From NCBI GenBank assembly GCA_030637065.1, contig DAOVVQ010000114.1, positions 1-10,906 of the forward strand: a stretch of 10,906 nucleotides of DNA, read 5' to 3'. Every line of letters begins with the position of its first letter. Positions within the stretch are counted from its first letter, which is position 1. Positions 1-6,267 of this stretch are shown here, one piece after another. The position numbers and the translations under genes are program-made. Under the pieces are notes generated by a model. It saw only the letters and a list, made by a program, of their open reading frames with translations, did not search any database and was not told the origin of the DNA. This stretch comes from Planctomycetota bacterium. GTDB lineage: Bacteria; Planctomycetota; Phycisphaerae; Sedimentisphaerales; Anaerohalosphaeraceae.

Positions 1-1272
1 CCGCTGCGGCCGCAGGACAGGGGTTTCGATCATGTCGTGCGGCATAAGGGCGGCGGCGTAAGCCAGACGCCGGACTACTGGGGCAACGACCGTTTCGACG
101 ATACCTATTTTCGCAACGGCAAAGCCGAGAAGTTCGAGGGCTTCAGCACGGATATATTCTTCAACGAGGCGATGAAGTTTATCGAGCGAAATAAGAACAA
201 GCCGTTTTTCATCTACTTGCCCACATCGGCAGCGCACAGTCCGATGAACGCGCCTGAGAAATACATCAAACTTTACGAAGGCAAGGGCGTCAACGAAAAG
301 CATTACGGGATGATCACCTGTGTCGATGATAATATCGGCAAGCTGCGGGCCTGTCTCCGGAGATATGGGCTCGAGGGCAATACCATCCTGATATTCATGA
401 CGGATAACGGCTCTCCCGGAAAAGACGATGTGTTCAGTGCCGGACTGAGGGGCGGCAAGGGCGAAAAGTACGACGGTGCCCACAGGGTCCCGTTCTTTAT
501 AAACTGGCCGGACGGCAGTCTTGCTCAGGGGACGAGTTCGAACCGGCTGGCTGCCCATTTTGATGTGCTGCCTACGCTGATCGGTCTTTGCGGATTGGCA
601 AGTCCTAAGGGTGTCCGGATGGACGGGGTGGACTTAAGCGGGCTGGTCAGGGGTAGAGATGCCGGGCCGCTGGGCAGGAAGATCATGCTGTCGAGACTTG
701 TGATGACTGACAGGTGGCGGCTTATTCTGGGTAAAGGCGGCGATGATGAGCTTTACGATATGCAAAACGACAGGTCCCAGCGGCACAATGTCATCGATCG
801 CCATGGGGGCGTAGCCAAAGAGCTTGCCGCAGTCTATAAGCGGTGGGACGAAGATCTTCAGTTGCAGTCCAAAAGCAGCGATTACGCGAGAATTCACATT
901 GGCTCCGACGCGGAGAATCCGGTCCGGCTGATGGCCCAGGACTGGCACAATGCGACCGGCAAGATACCGTGGAATCCGCCCAGGATAGTTAATGGCGAAA
1001 AGTGTAACGGGCAGTGGCTTGTCAGGGTGGCCCAGGCGGGGAGGTACAGGTTTGAACTTCGACGGTGGCCGGTCGAAAAGGGCGGACCGCTGCAATTTGG
1101 CAGGCAGGCCAGGCTCAAGGTTGGCGGCTGTGAGTGGACTAAGGGGTTTGACGCTGAAAAAGATGAGGTGGTAACGTTCGAGGTGGATCTGGAGGCCGGC
1201 GAAACCGAGATACAAACGTGGCTGGACGAGGAGAGGGGCGCTTATTATACTTATGTCACACGGCTTGACTGA
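1..1272 (+). CDS. Sulfatase, C-terminal part (5' end outside window)
   Basis: This is the 3' portion of a formylglycine-dependent sulfatase that would hydrolyse sulfate esters, probably on exported polysaccharide. The frame is open from base 1, so the GTG at 37 is internal and the true start, signal peptide and CxPSR catalytic motif lie upstream of the window. In the 423 visible residues one sees the family's PFFIYLPTSAAHSP block (His about residue 79), the MTDNGS metal-binding Asp-Asn (about 135-136) and a RGGKGEKYDGAHRVPF segment with the conserved Lys (about 153). The alkaline-phosphatase-type fold seems to end near residue 290. The last 130 or so residues are rich in Trp, Arg and beta-like stretches (GQWLVRVAQAGRYRFELRRW) and look like a separate C-terminal beta-sandwich. 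Substrate cannot be read from the sequence. It is clearly more distant from the other two sulfatases here than they are from each other. Confidence 0.93.
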   Translation, partial: PLRPQDRGFDHVVRHKGGGVSQTPDYWGNDRFDDTYFRNGKAEKFEGFSTDIFFNEAMKFIERNKNKPFFIYLPTSAAHSPMNAPEKYIKLYEGKGVNEKHYGMITCVDDNIGKLRACLRRYGLEGNTILIFMTDNGSPGKDDVFSAGLRGGKGEKYDGAHRVPFFINWPDGSLAQGTSSNRLAAHFDVLPTLIGLCGLASPKGVRMDGVDLSGLVRGRDAGPLGRKIMLSRLVMTDRWRLILGKGGDDELYDMQNDRSQRHNVIDRHGGVAKELAAVYKRWDEDLQLQSKSSDYARIHIGSDAENPVRLMAQDWHNATGKIPWNPPRIVNGEKCNGQWLVRVAQAGRYRFELRRWPVEKGGPLQFGRQARLKVGGCEWTKGFDAEKDEVVTFEVDLEAGETEIQTWLDEERGAYYTYVTRLD

Positions 1273-1545
1273 GGGGCGGGCGAGGGATATATGGAGGCAC
1301 GTGGGAGAGAAGCACTAAATTCTAATATCTAAATGCTAATGGCCAAAGGCTCAAAACGCGGTTTTTGGACGGATTAGTCGTTGGTTGTTAGCTTTTTTGG
1401 GGGTAATTGAGGTTCAGTTGGGGGGAAAATACTGTAGAATTAACTTGCTTTATCATATCCGGTGTAGTAGATTTGCCCTTAAAGAATTGGAGAGGCCTAT
1501 TACGGTCCAGCCGGGCGAGCATCTCCTAAAAAGGAACGGTAAAAT
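1273..1545. other. Spacer between sulfatase and AT-rich module
   Basis: No convincing gene. Just after the sulfatase there is a low-complexity run of aaattctaa / atctaaatgctaa units (about 1316-1340), the same sort of degenerate taaat text seen again at 10520-10630. No terminator hairpin with a T-run was found. Weak promoter-like elements are present: TAGAAT at 1435-1440 with a poor -35, and TTGCTT / TAGATT at 1445-1473 with 17-bp spacing. Neither is strong enough to call, but transcription of the next gene should start in this spacer. The base composition changes here from GC-rich to AT-rich. Confidence 0.5.
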
Positions 1546-2427
1546 ATGTTTTCAGGGGAAGTTATGGCAGAAGTAATAAAAGTCAAATCTGCACCAGAGA
1601 GATATCCTGAGTATTTTGCAATAATCAATAATGTTGTCGATAAACTTCATGAATGGATTCACGTAAATGAGATGCGACAAGATAAAAGTGCGTTGGATTT
1701 TGTAAAAACAGTTACTATTGTAAGAACCTTTAATCTCTATAAATCTATTAAACTCCTTCTGAGTTATGACCACTGGGAAGACGCGGCGATAGTAGCCAGA
1801 TCATTATTTGAACTGCTTCTGAATTTAGAGGAAATCCTAAGGGATGAATCAGAGGCTGAAGGAAAAGCTAGCAAATATCTAAGCTTCAGCAAACTGCAAG
1901 ATGCATTGCATATATGCTACGATGTTGAATATAACGTTGAGACTGGGAGATGTTCAAAAGAACGAGCATTACTTCTTGAAAAGCTCAAACAGAGCATGGA
2001 GACTTGTTTTCAAGAATTTCGTAAGAAGAAAGGGCGAACTGGCTGGAAAAATACCTGGTGCGGAAAGAATGTTTATGAATTGGCATCTATGTCAAAAAAT
2101 CCAATGAGAATTCACCATTATAAAATAATTTACTCCCATTTTTCGGATTTGAGCCACAGCAGTCCCTATGCGGCAATGACAACATGGAGCGAAATGAAAC
2201 AGGGAGACAGTGACGATTTAATCATCCAGAGGCGTGAGGACATAGAAAAGGAAAATTTAGTAAATGTCTTGCTGCTTTCGACCAGTTGGCTTATGGAGAT
2301 TCTGTTATTGGCAAACTCCCAGATTCCTGCATATGATGGTAAGTGGAACTTGGAGATACTTCAGCGAATGTACAGGGCCATGGGGCTTAAACCGCCAATG
2401 GTAAAGACTAACAGAAAGGATTTGTAA
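1546..2427 (+). CDS. DUF5677-like all-helical protein of unknown function
   Basis: A 293-residue protein with no signal peptide and no obvious membrane segment, so probably cytoplasmic. Two blocks recall the uncharacterised DUF5677 family. One is a helix with the pattern AAIVARSLFELLLNLEEIL (about 80-98), matching the family's 'A.ilaRsllEa.ln' signature. The other is YSHFSDLSHSSPYAA (about 196-210), matching its 'Y..lS...H.s' signature with His198 and His204. The assignment is from memory of the family and was not searched. Two starts are possible: ATG 1546 has aagga (1531-1535) 10 nt upstream, and ATG 1564 (MAEVIKV...) has aggggaa ending 3 nt upstream. I kept the longer one. Codon use is AT-rich, unlike the sulfatases on either side, suggesting separate origin. 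It lies 173 nt before the next gene on the same strand and may or may not share its transcript. No catalytic function can be assigned. Confidence 0.8.
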   Translation: MFSGEVMAEVIKVKSAPERYPEYFAIINNVVDKLHEWIHVNEMRQDKSALDFVKTVTIVRTFNLYKSIKLLLSYDHWEDAAIVARSLFELLLNLEEILRDESEAEGKASKYLSFSKLQDALHICYDVEYNVETGRCSKERALLLEKLKQSMETCFQEFRKKKGRTGWKNTWCGKNVYELASMSKNPMRIHHYKIIYSHFSDLSHSSPYAAMTTWSEMKQGDSDDLIIQRREDIEKENLVNVLLLSTSWLMEILLLANSQIPAYDGKWNLEILQRMYRAMGLKPPMVKTNRKDL

Positions 2428-2444
2428 GGTTAACTAAAGGTACT

Positions 2445-2474
2445 TGGTACCTTAAATTCTGGTACCTTAAATTC
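2445..2474 (+). repeat. Perfect 15-bp tandem duplication with KpnI-like palindromes
   Basis: The unit tggtaccttaaattc occurs twice back to back (2445-2459 and 2460-2474). Just before it, aaggtac (2437-2443) and gtacctt (2447-2453) form a 7-bp stem with a 3-nt loop. It lies in the 173-nt gap between the DUF5677-like gene and the next gene. The rest of that gap (2475-2600) has no gene of credible size, only a 17-codon ATG ORF at 2500-2553. Confidence 0.75.
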
Positions 2475-2600
2475 GTTCAAAACGAGGAAGAAATGACCAA
2501 TGCCTAAGAGGCCGATTTCCCCGAGTCTGCAATACAAAAGCAGTATGAATTGAGAGTGAGGGTTCGTAAGAAGAAGATAAGATAATTTATATAAAACTCT

Positions 2601-3329
2601 ATGGACCAGAACAGAAATAAAAAAGAAATAAGCTTTGTAATTAAGGCTTCTGCTGCATATTATGATAAATTTCCACTCCGATCAGCCATTCAGGGTATTC
2701 CGGGACTTGGCGGTGCACTGGATACTATGTTGGCCGGACTTGGTGCCAAGTATCAATACAAACGTCTCGAAGATTTCATTATTAATTTGAATAAGAGACT
2801 AGAACACGTGGAAGAACGTGTAAATATAGAACCAAGCGAACCTTTATTTGATTTGATGATGCACACTTTTGATCAAGTCCGCCGAACACGTTCAGAAGAG
2901 AAGAGGAAACAATTTGCTAATCTTATCGCCAATCAAGTTACCAGACAGTGTGATTGGAATGATGCAGAAACAGCCTGCCGCTTGCTTGGAGACTTGACTG
3001 AACTTCATATAGAGACATTAAGCACATTTGTCCACGCAAAAATAAATGATATTAAGAATAACGGTGAACTAACAATTTCTGACAAATGGTCAGACAGGAA
3101 GGTTTTTGACAAAAACAAAAGCAGACGTAAAAGAGTGTCAGATATCAGACCACATCTTCTTTCGCTGACAAACTCTGCAATTCTAATGATATGTTCAGAG
3201 CTTGTTTCCAAGGGCCTATTGTATGATGCAGGAGTTGGGCGCATGGACGTTAGTGCAATGGAAATCTTTGTTGCCACTGATTTTGCGCAATGGCTAATGG
3301 ATTGGATTTCCGATTCGCAGGAAGAATAA
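2601..3329 (+). CDS. Uncharacterised protein with Gly-rich hydrophobic helix and coiled coil
   Basis: A 242-residue protein of unknown function. From the N-terminus: a short polar leader; a Gly-rich hydrophobic stretch (IQGIPGLGGALDTMLAGLGA, about 29-48) that could be a membrane-associating helix; a charged amphipathic segment (YKRLEDFIINLNKRLEHVEER, about 53-73) with coiled-coil character; then a helical region with RTRSEEKRKQFANLIANQV (about 95-113). The lysine/arginine-rich KNKSRRKRV (about 172-180) is a basic linker, followed by a hydrophobic helix and an acidic end. This order (glycine-rich helix, long coiled coil, 'EKRkqfan...' block) resembles uncharacterised accessory-island proteins I have seen, but no named family is claimed. 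ATG 2601 lacks a Shine-Dalgarno sequence. TATAAA at 2590-2595 sits close enough that a near-leaderless transcript is possible. The stop is 3 nt before the start of the membrane protein gene, so the two are almost certainly expressed together. Confidence 0.8.
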   Translation: MDQNRNKKEISFVIKASAAYYDKFPLRSAIQGIPGLGGALDTMLAGLGAKYQYKRLEDFIINLNKRLEHVEERVNIEPSEPLFDLMMHTFDQVRRTRSEEKRKQFANLIANQVTRQCDWNDAETACRLLGDLTELHIETLSTFVHAKINDIKNNGELTISDKWSDRKVFDKNKSRRKRVSDIRPHLLSLTNSAILMICSELVSKGLLYDAGVGRMDVSAMEIFVATDFAQWLMDWISDSQEE

Positions 3330-3332
3330 TAT

Positions 3333-4184
3333 ATGACTATAGGACCATTCAACAATCGCGAAATCGCGACCGCTTTCTGGCTTCTCGTATTTCTGGTGTT
3401 AGTACTGTCAAAGGCCGAAATCCGCAAATCGTTTGCGTCGATCTTGCGGTTATTCTTTAGCTTCAAGATACTCGTGTCCGTCGCACTGATGGTATTTTAT
3501 ACCGCACTCGCTGTTATTCTATTGGCTGCCATCAATCTGTGGAATGTTTCCCTTCTCAAAGATACCATTGTATGGTTCTGTGTCATTGCTATGGCTATGA
3601 TGATGCGATTCGTCACATCAGACAAACTCGAGAACATCTTCCAGAAGATTCTGGTCGACAGCATCAAGATTGTTATTATCCTTGAATTTCTGGCTAACAC
3701 ATACACCTTCTCTCTCCCTGCCGAGCTAGCCATCGTGCCGGTACTCACTCTAATCGCCGCGCTCGATGCATTCGCCAGTTCCGACAAGCAGTACTCTATG
3801 GTGGCAAAACTGGCCAAGAGAGTTCAGATCGTTATTGGGTTCCTGATTCTGGCGATAGTGCTGAGGCGAGCAATTTCTGATATGCATAATTTACAAACTT
3901 TGGATACAGTCAGAAGCATCGCATTGGTTCCGCTTCTTTCCCTGATGTTCTCGCCATTTCTCTACGTCATGATCCTAGCCTCGAAATATGAGCTTGTATT
4001 CATGAGGCTCGATTTAGGAATGGAAAAGGAGAGAGGGGTGAAGTGTTATGCGCGATGCTGCATCCTAATGTATGCTGGTCTTAGCCTGAGAAAGCTCCAG
4101 TATATACTAAGTAACAACACGGCTGATCTTATGCACATTCAGACTAAGGCTGACGTTGACCGTCTTGTACAGCAGAACAGGTGA
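3333..4184 (+). CDS. Polytopic integral membrane protein of unknown function
   Basis: A 283-residue inner-membrane protein. Hydrophobic segments are visible at about 11-26, 45-68, 78-94, 111-123, 129-148, 164-182 and 194-216, giving six or seven membrane spans. A basic cytoplasmic-type tail of about 65 residues follows (KYELVFMRLDLG..., later SLRKLQYILS). The opening FNNREIATAFWLLVF and the later WNVSLLKDTIVWF resemble a widespread but unnamed family of bacterial membrane proteins. That recognition is from memory and was not checked. No transporter or enzyme motif was found. The start is well supported: aggaag at 3319-3324, inside the end of the upstream gene, lies 8 nt before the ATG, and only 3 nt separate the two genes, pointing to translational coupling. 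The upstream protein, with its hydrophobic helix and coiled coil, is the obvious candidate partner. Composition is less AT-rich than its two upstream neighbours but still below the sulfatases. Confidence 0.85.
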   Translation: MTIGPFNNREIATAFWLLVFLVLVLSKAEIRKSFASILRLFFSFKILVSVALMVFYTALAVILLAAINLWNVSLLKDTIVWFCVIAMAMMMRFVTSDKLENIFQKILVDSIKIVIILEFLANTYTFSLPAELAIVPVLTLIAALDAFASSDKQYSMVAKLAKRVQIVIGFLILAIVLRRAISDMHNLQTLDTVRSIALVPLLSLMFSPFLYVMILASKYELVFMRLDLGMEKERGVKCYARCCILMYAGLSLRKLQYILSNNTADLMHIQTKADVDRLVQQNR

Positions 4185-4283
4185 ATCCGCCAAAGGCTAA
4201 AGCGTGGGAGTTTTTGGTGAAGAACGTGTAATCGTCGATGGCGCTTGTTGATTACTTTGCTGACGATTCTTCCTTTGGCGGAT
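4185..4283 (+). repeat. 12-bp perfect inverted repeat enclosing about 75 nt
   Basis: atccgccaaagg (4185-4196) is exactly complementary to cctttggcggat (4272-4283). Inside it a second pair, aatcgtc (4230-4236 region) and gacgatt (4262-4268), nests in the same orientation, so the RNA could fold into a two-stage stem. It begins right at the membrane protein's stop codon. No T-run follows, so it is not a standard intrinsic terminator. It may be a structured 3' RNA, a processing site or the ends of a tiny mobile repeat. The same DNA also reads as short peptide frames from a GTG at 4181 (stop at 4229-4231) and an ATG at 4238 (stop at 4322-4324), possibly a decayed gene. Confidence 0.55.
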
Positions 4284-4329
4284 CTTCGATATTGATGAAT
4301 GATAATTGTTATGTGTTGAGGTAATTGAT

Positions 4330-4461
4330 ATGAATACGCTCGTTCCAATAACTATTTTGTTATCTCTTGGTGTATGCAGCGGAACGGTGTTGCGATTTTG
4401 GTTTTCACATAAATTGGTGATATCTATATTGGGTGGAATTGTCACATGCAAATCTTCGTGA
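4330..4461 (+). CDS. Possible 43-aa hydrophobic small protein
   Basis: A short ORF that starts MNTLVPITILLSLGVC and ends ISILGGIVTCKSS. It has gagg at 4318-4321 eight nt before the ATG, and two hydrophobic stretches (about 4-23 and 28-40) separated by FWFSHK, so a small membrane protein is plausible. It follows the membrane protein gene on the same strand, after 145 nt. Its last codons (CKSS, stop) are supplied by the cttcgtg repeat, and a second copy of its 3' coding sequence at 4555-4594 reads LVISLLAGILLF and then stops. The original C-terminus may therefore have been displaced by repeat insertion or rearrangement, and the gene may be damaged. No family was recognised. Confidence 0.4.
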   Translation: MNTLVPITILLSLGVCSGTVLRFWFSHKLVISILGGIVTCKSS

Positions 4462-4480
4462 CCTTCGTGTGCTTCGTGGT
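4454..4480 (+). repeat. Threefold 9-nt repeat (cttcgtgNN)
   Basis: cttcgtg recurs at 4454, 4463 and 4472 with an exact 9-nt period. Intergenic text of this kind, with cttcgtg runs ending in ggttt, is common in environmental Planctomycetes-like and other genomes from memory. Its function is unknown. Confidence 0.6.
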
Positions 4481-4494
4481 TTGAATGATCCTGG

Positions 4495-4514
4495 ATTCCC
4501 GCCTTCGCGGGAAT
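4495..4514. repeat. REP-like hairpin
   Basis: attcccgc and gcgggaat form a perfect 8-bp stem around the loop cttc. The flanks ctgg and gac match the widely occurring 'ggattcccgc...gcgggaatgac' extragenic palindrome of many bacterial genomes. No T-run follows, so it is not called a terminator. A related hairpin in the opposite orientation is at 10546-10563. Confidence 0.65.
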
Positions 4515-4682
4515 GACAAAAGCGACAGTGTGTCAGCCGGGGACGTTTGATTTGATTGGTGATATCTCTGTTAGCTGGAATTCTTCTTTTTTAACCATCG
4601 GTTTGCTTCGCAAACGCGCTGCCACCCGATGAGGGGTTTGGTCAAGAGGTAGGAAGCGGTGCGGGTTTGGGAGGGGAATATC

Positions 4683-4711
4683 TTGACAGTTCGAGGCGAG
4701 TTTGGTAGGAT
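4683..4711 (+). promoter_or_regulatory. Candidate sigma70-type promoter for the sulfatase operon
   Basis: A consensus -35 TTGACA (4683-4688) is followed after exactly 17 nt by TAGGAT (4706-4711, four of six consensus bases). A start near 4718 would give an untranslated leader of about 150 nt before the sulfatase ATG at 4866. The 170 nt upstream (about 4515-4682) hold only a hairpin-prone stretch: gtttgc (4601-4606) pairs with gcaaac (4610-4615), and catcg / cgatg pair around it (4596-4631). Confidence 0.5.
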
Positions 4712-4723
4712 TGTTGGTGCTGT

Positions 4724-4846
4724 ATGGAGGAAAATGAGGCAATAGCAGGTAGGGGGCGGGCGTCTATTCCGAAGGACCTGAGCAAGCAGGGAGAGATCAA
4801 GTTGCGAGAGGCAAGAAAGGCAAATCGAGGCAATAAGAGCGATTAG
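4724..4846 (+). CDS. Possible 40-aa charged leader ORF
   Basis: An ATG ORF beginning MEENEAIAGRGRASI and ending ANRGNKSD lies wholly within the predicted leader of the sulfatase operon. It begins about 6 nt after the inferred transcription start and stops 19 nt before the sulfatase ATG. The product would be very hydrophilic, with many Lys, Arg, Glu and Gly residues. There is no good ribosome binding site, so it would need near-leaderless initiation. It could be an upstream regulatory peptide or chance coding in purine-rich DNA. No homologue was recognised. Confidence 0.22.
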   Translation: MEENEAIAGRGRASIPKDLSKQGEIKLREARKANRGNKSD

Positions 4847-4865
4847 AACAGGACGGGAGAGTGAA

Positions 4866-6209
4866 ATGCGAAGTTCGAGGCGTGATTTTCTTAAGAGATG
4901 TGCCGCTGTTGGTATTGGGGGGTTTTTGTTCAGCAATAAGGGGCTGGATGTAACCTTAGGCGGCAGGCCTAATATTGTTTTGATCTTTGCCGATGACCTT
5001 GGCTATGGTGAATTGTCCGCCCAGGGTTGTCTTGACATCCCGACTCCTAATATCGATTCTGTCGCTGAAAACGGGATACGTTTTACGCAGGGCTATGTTA
5101 CGCATCCGGTTTGTGCCCCTTCGCGGGCCGGGCTTATGGCTGGGCGGTATCAGCATCGATTTGGCTTCGAGGCCAATTCCGGGCCGGAGGCTTACGCGGC
5201 GGACAATTACGGTATCGATCCGAAAGAGGTGACGATCGCCGAGCGGCTCAAGGGTTTTGGCTATACGACCGGGCTGGTCGGTAAATGGCACATAGGCTTT
5301 AATCCGGCGACCCAGCCGCAGGCGTGCGGTTTCGATGAGTTTTTCGGGTTCCTAAGCGGCGCCAATGACTACTTTTTCGGCGAGAGAAAGAATCCCATGT
5401 GGGACAATGGCGTGGAGGTTCCCGAGTATGCGTATCTGACCGACGCGTTCGGCAGAGAGGCCGTTGGCTTCATCGAGAGAAATCAGGACAAGCCGTTCTT
5501 TTTGTACCTGGCCTTTAACGCGGTCCACCTGCCGATGCAGGCGATTGAAGATGATATGGCAAAGTTTCCCGAGATCACGGATGAGAACCGCCTGATCTAC
5601 GCTGGCATGACAGAGGCGATGGACCGGGCGACGGGCGATGTACTCGATAAACTCCGCGAATTGAAACTCGAAGAAAACACCCTGGTCTTTTTCATAAGCG
5701 ATAACGGCGGGCCGACCGCCTCGACGACCTCAAGTAACGCCCCTCTTCGCGGTTATAAGGGCTGGATGTACGAAGGAGGCATTCGCATTCCGTTTATGAT
5801 GCAGTGGAAAGGGCGGCTGGCCGCTGGGAAGGTGTACGACTATCCGGTCTCGACACTCGATGTCCAGGCCACAGCCGCTGCCGCCGCCGGGGAAAAGGTC
5901 CTGGGCGAATGGCAATTAGACGGCGTCAACCTCCTGCCATACGTCGAAGGCAAGGACGAAACGAGACCCCACGAAACCCTGTTCTGGCGGTCAGGCGGCG
6001 GGAGCAAATTCGCGATCCGTCACGGCGACTGGAAACTCGTGCTCGAAAGAGAAAGTAACAAGCCATTGCTTTTCAACCTTGCCGCCGACAGCGGCGAGAC
6101 AACCAACCTGGCCTCAATAGAAAAGGAAAAAGCGGCCCAGTTACAGGCCATATTCGATGAATGGAGCAGCCAGATGGAAGACCCCCGATGGGTGCGCCAG
6201 ACGGCGTAA
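4866..6209 (+). CDS. Tat-exported formylglycine sulfatase
   Basis: A complete 447-residue arylsulfatase-type enzyme that would hydrolyse sulfate esters outside the cytoplasm. The N-terminus MRSSRRDFLK carries a textbook twin-arginine motif followed by a hydrophobic stretch (about 12-22), so it should be exported folded. Active-site features are all present: metal Asp43-Asp44 in FADDLGYG, Cys83 in CAPSR (the residue converted to formylglycine), GKWHIG (Lys140, His142), AVHLP (His221), SDNGGP (Asp279, Asn280) and RGYKG (Lys298). The chain ends soon after the sulfatase fold with no extra domain. gggaga (4855-4860) lies 5 nt before the ATG. It heads a same-strand group with the next two genes (gaps 58 and 75-81 nt). 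Activation needs a maturase (FGE or anaerobic radical-SAM enzyme), and none is in the window. It closely resembles the sulfatase at 7717-9321. Substrate is unknown. Confidence 0.96.
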   Translation: MRSSRRDFLKRCAAVGIGGFLFSNKGLDVTLGGRPNIVLIFADDLGYGELSAQGCLDIPTPNIDSVAENGIRFTQGYVTHPVCAPSRAGLMAGRYQHRFGFEANSGPEAYAADNYGIDPKEVTIAERLKGFGYTTGLVGKWHIGFNPATQPQACGFDEFFGFLSGANDYFFGERKNPMWDNGVEVPEYAYLTDAFGREAVGFIERNQDKPFFLYLAFNAVHLPMQAIEDDMAKFPEITDENRLIYAGMTEAMDRATGDVLDKLRELKLEENTLVFFISDNGGPTASTTSSNAPLRGYKGWMYEGGIRIPFMMQWKGRLAAGKVYDYPVSTLDVQATAAAAAGEKVLGEWQLDGVNLLPYVEGKDETRPHETLFWRSGGGSKFAIRHGDWKLVLERESNKPLLFNLAADSGETTNLASIEKEKAAQLQAIFDEWSSQMEDPRWVRQTA

Positions 6210-6267
6210 ACCGATGGATAGACGGGCAAGACCAGAGGGTTATACTTATAACTGTAAGGAGAGTCGC

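Larger units (their letters stand above)
4413..4582 (+). repeat. 28-bp imperfect direct repeat pair flanking repeat DNA
   Basis: The copies lie at 4413-4440 and 4555-4582. They match at 24 of 28 positions, beginning with 13 identical bases (attggtgatatct) and ending with tggaatt. In the reading frame of the small ORF both copies encode near-identical hydrophobic peptides (LVISILGGI and LVISLLAGI). The 114 nt between them contain the cttcgtg triplet repeat and the REP-like hairpin. Confidence 0.6.

Noticed and set aside
634..1215. 193-codon open frame on the minus strand
   Set aside because: Shadow of the sulfatase frame, with no ribosome binding site or motif.
1385..1576. 63-codon frame before the DUF5677-like gene
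   Set aside because: TTG start without a ribosome binding site, overlapping the start of the better-supported gene.
3005..3466. 153-codon open frame on the minus strand
   Set aside because: Overlaps the two coupled plus-strand genes, which are better supported by spacing and ribosome binding site.
4454..4514. Possible CRISPR-like or tandem repeat array
   Set aside because: Only three 9-nt units next to one palindrome, with no regular spacers and no cas genes.
4571..4936. 121-codon open frame on the minus strand
   Set aside because: Runs over the sulfatase signal peptide, the candidate promoter and the leader, and its peptide looks like the complement of purine-rich DNA.
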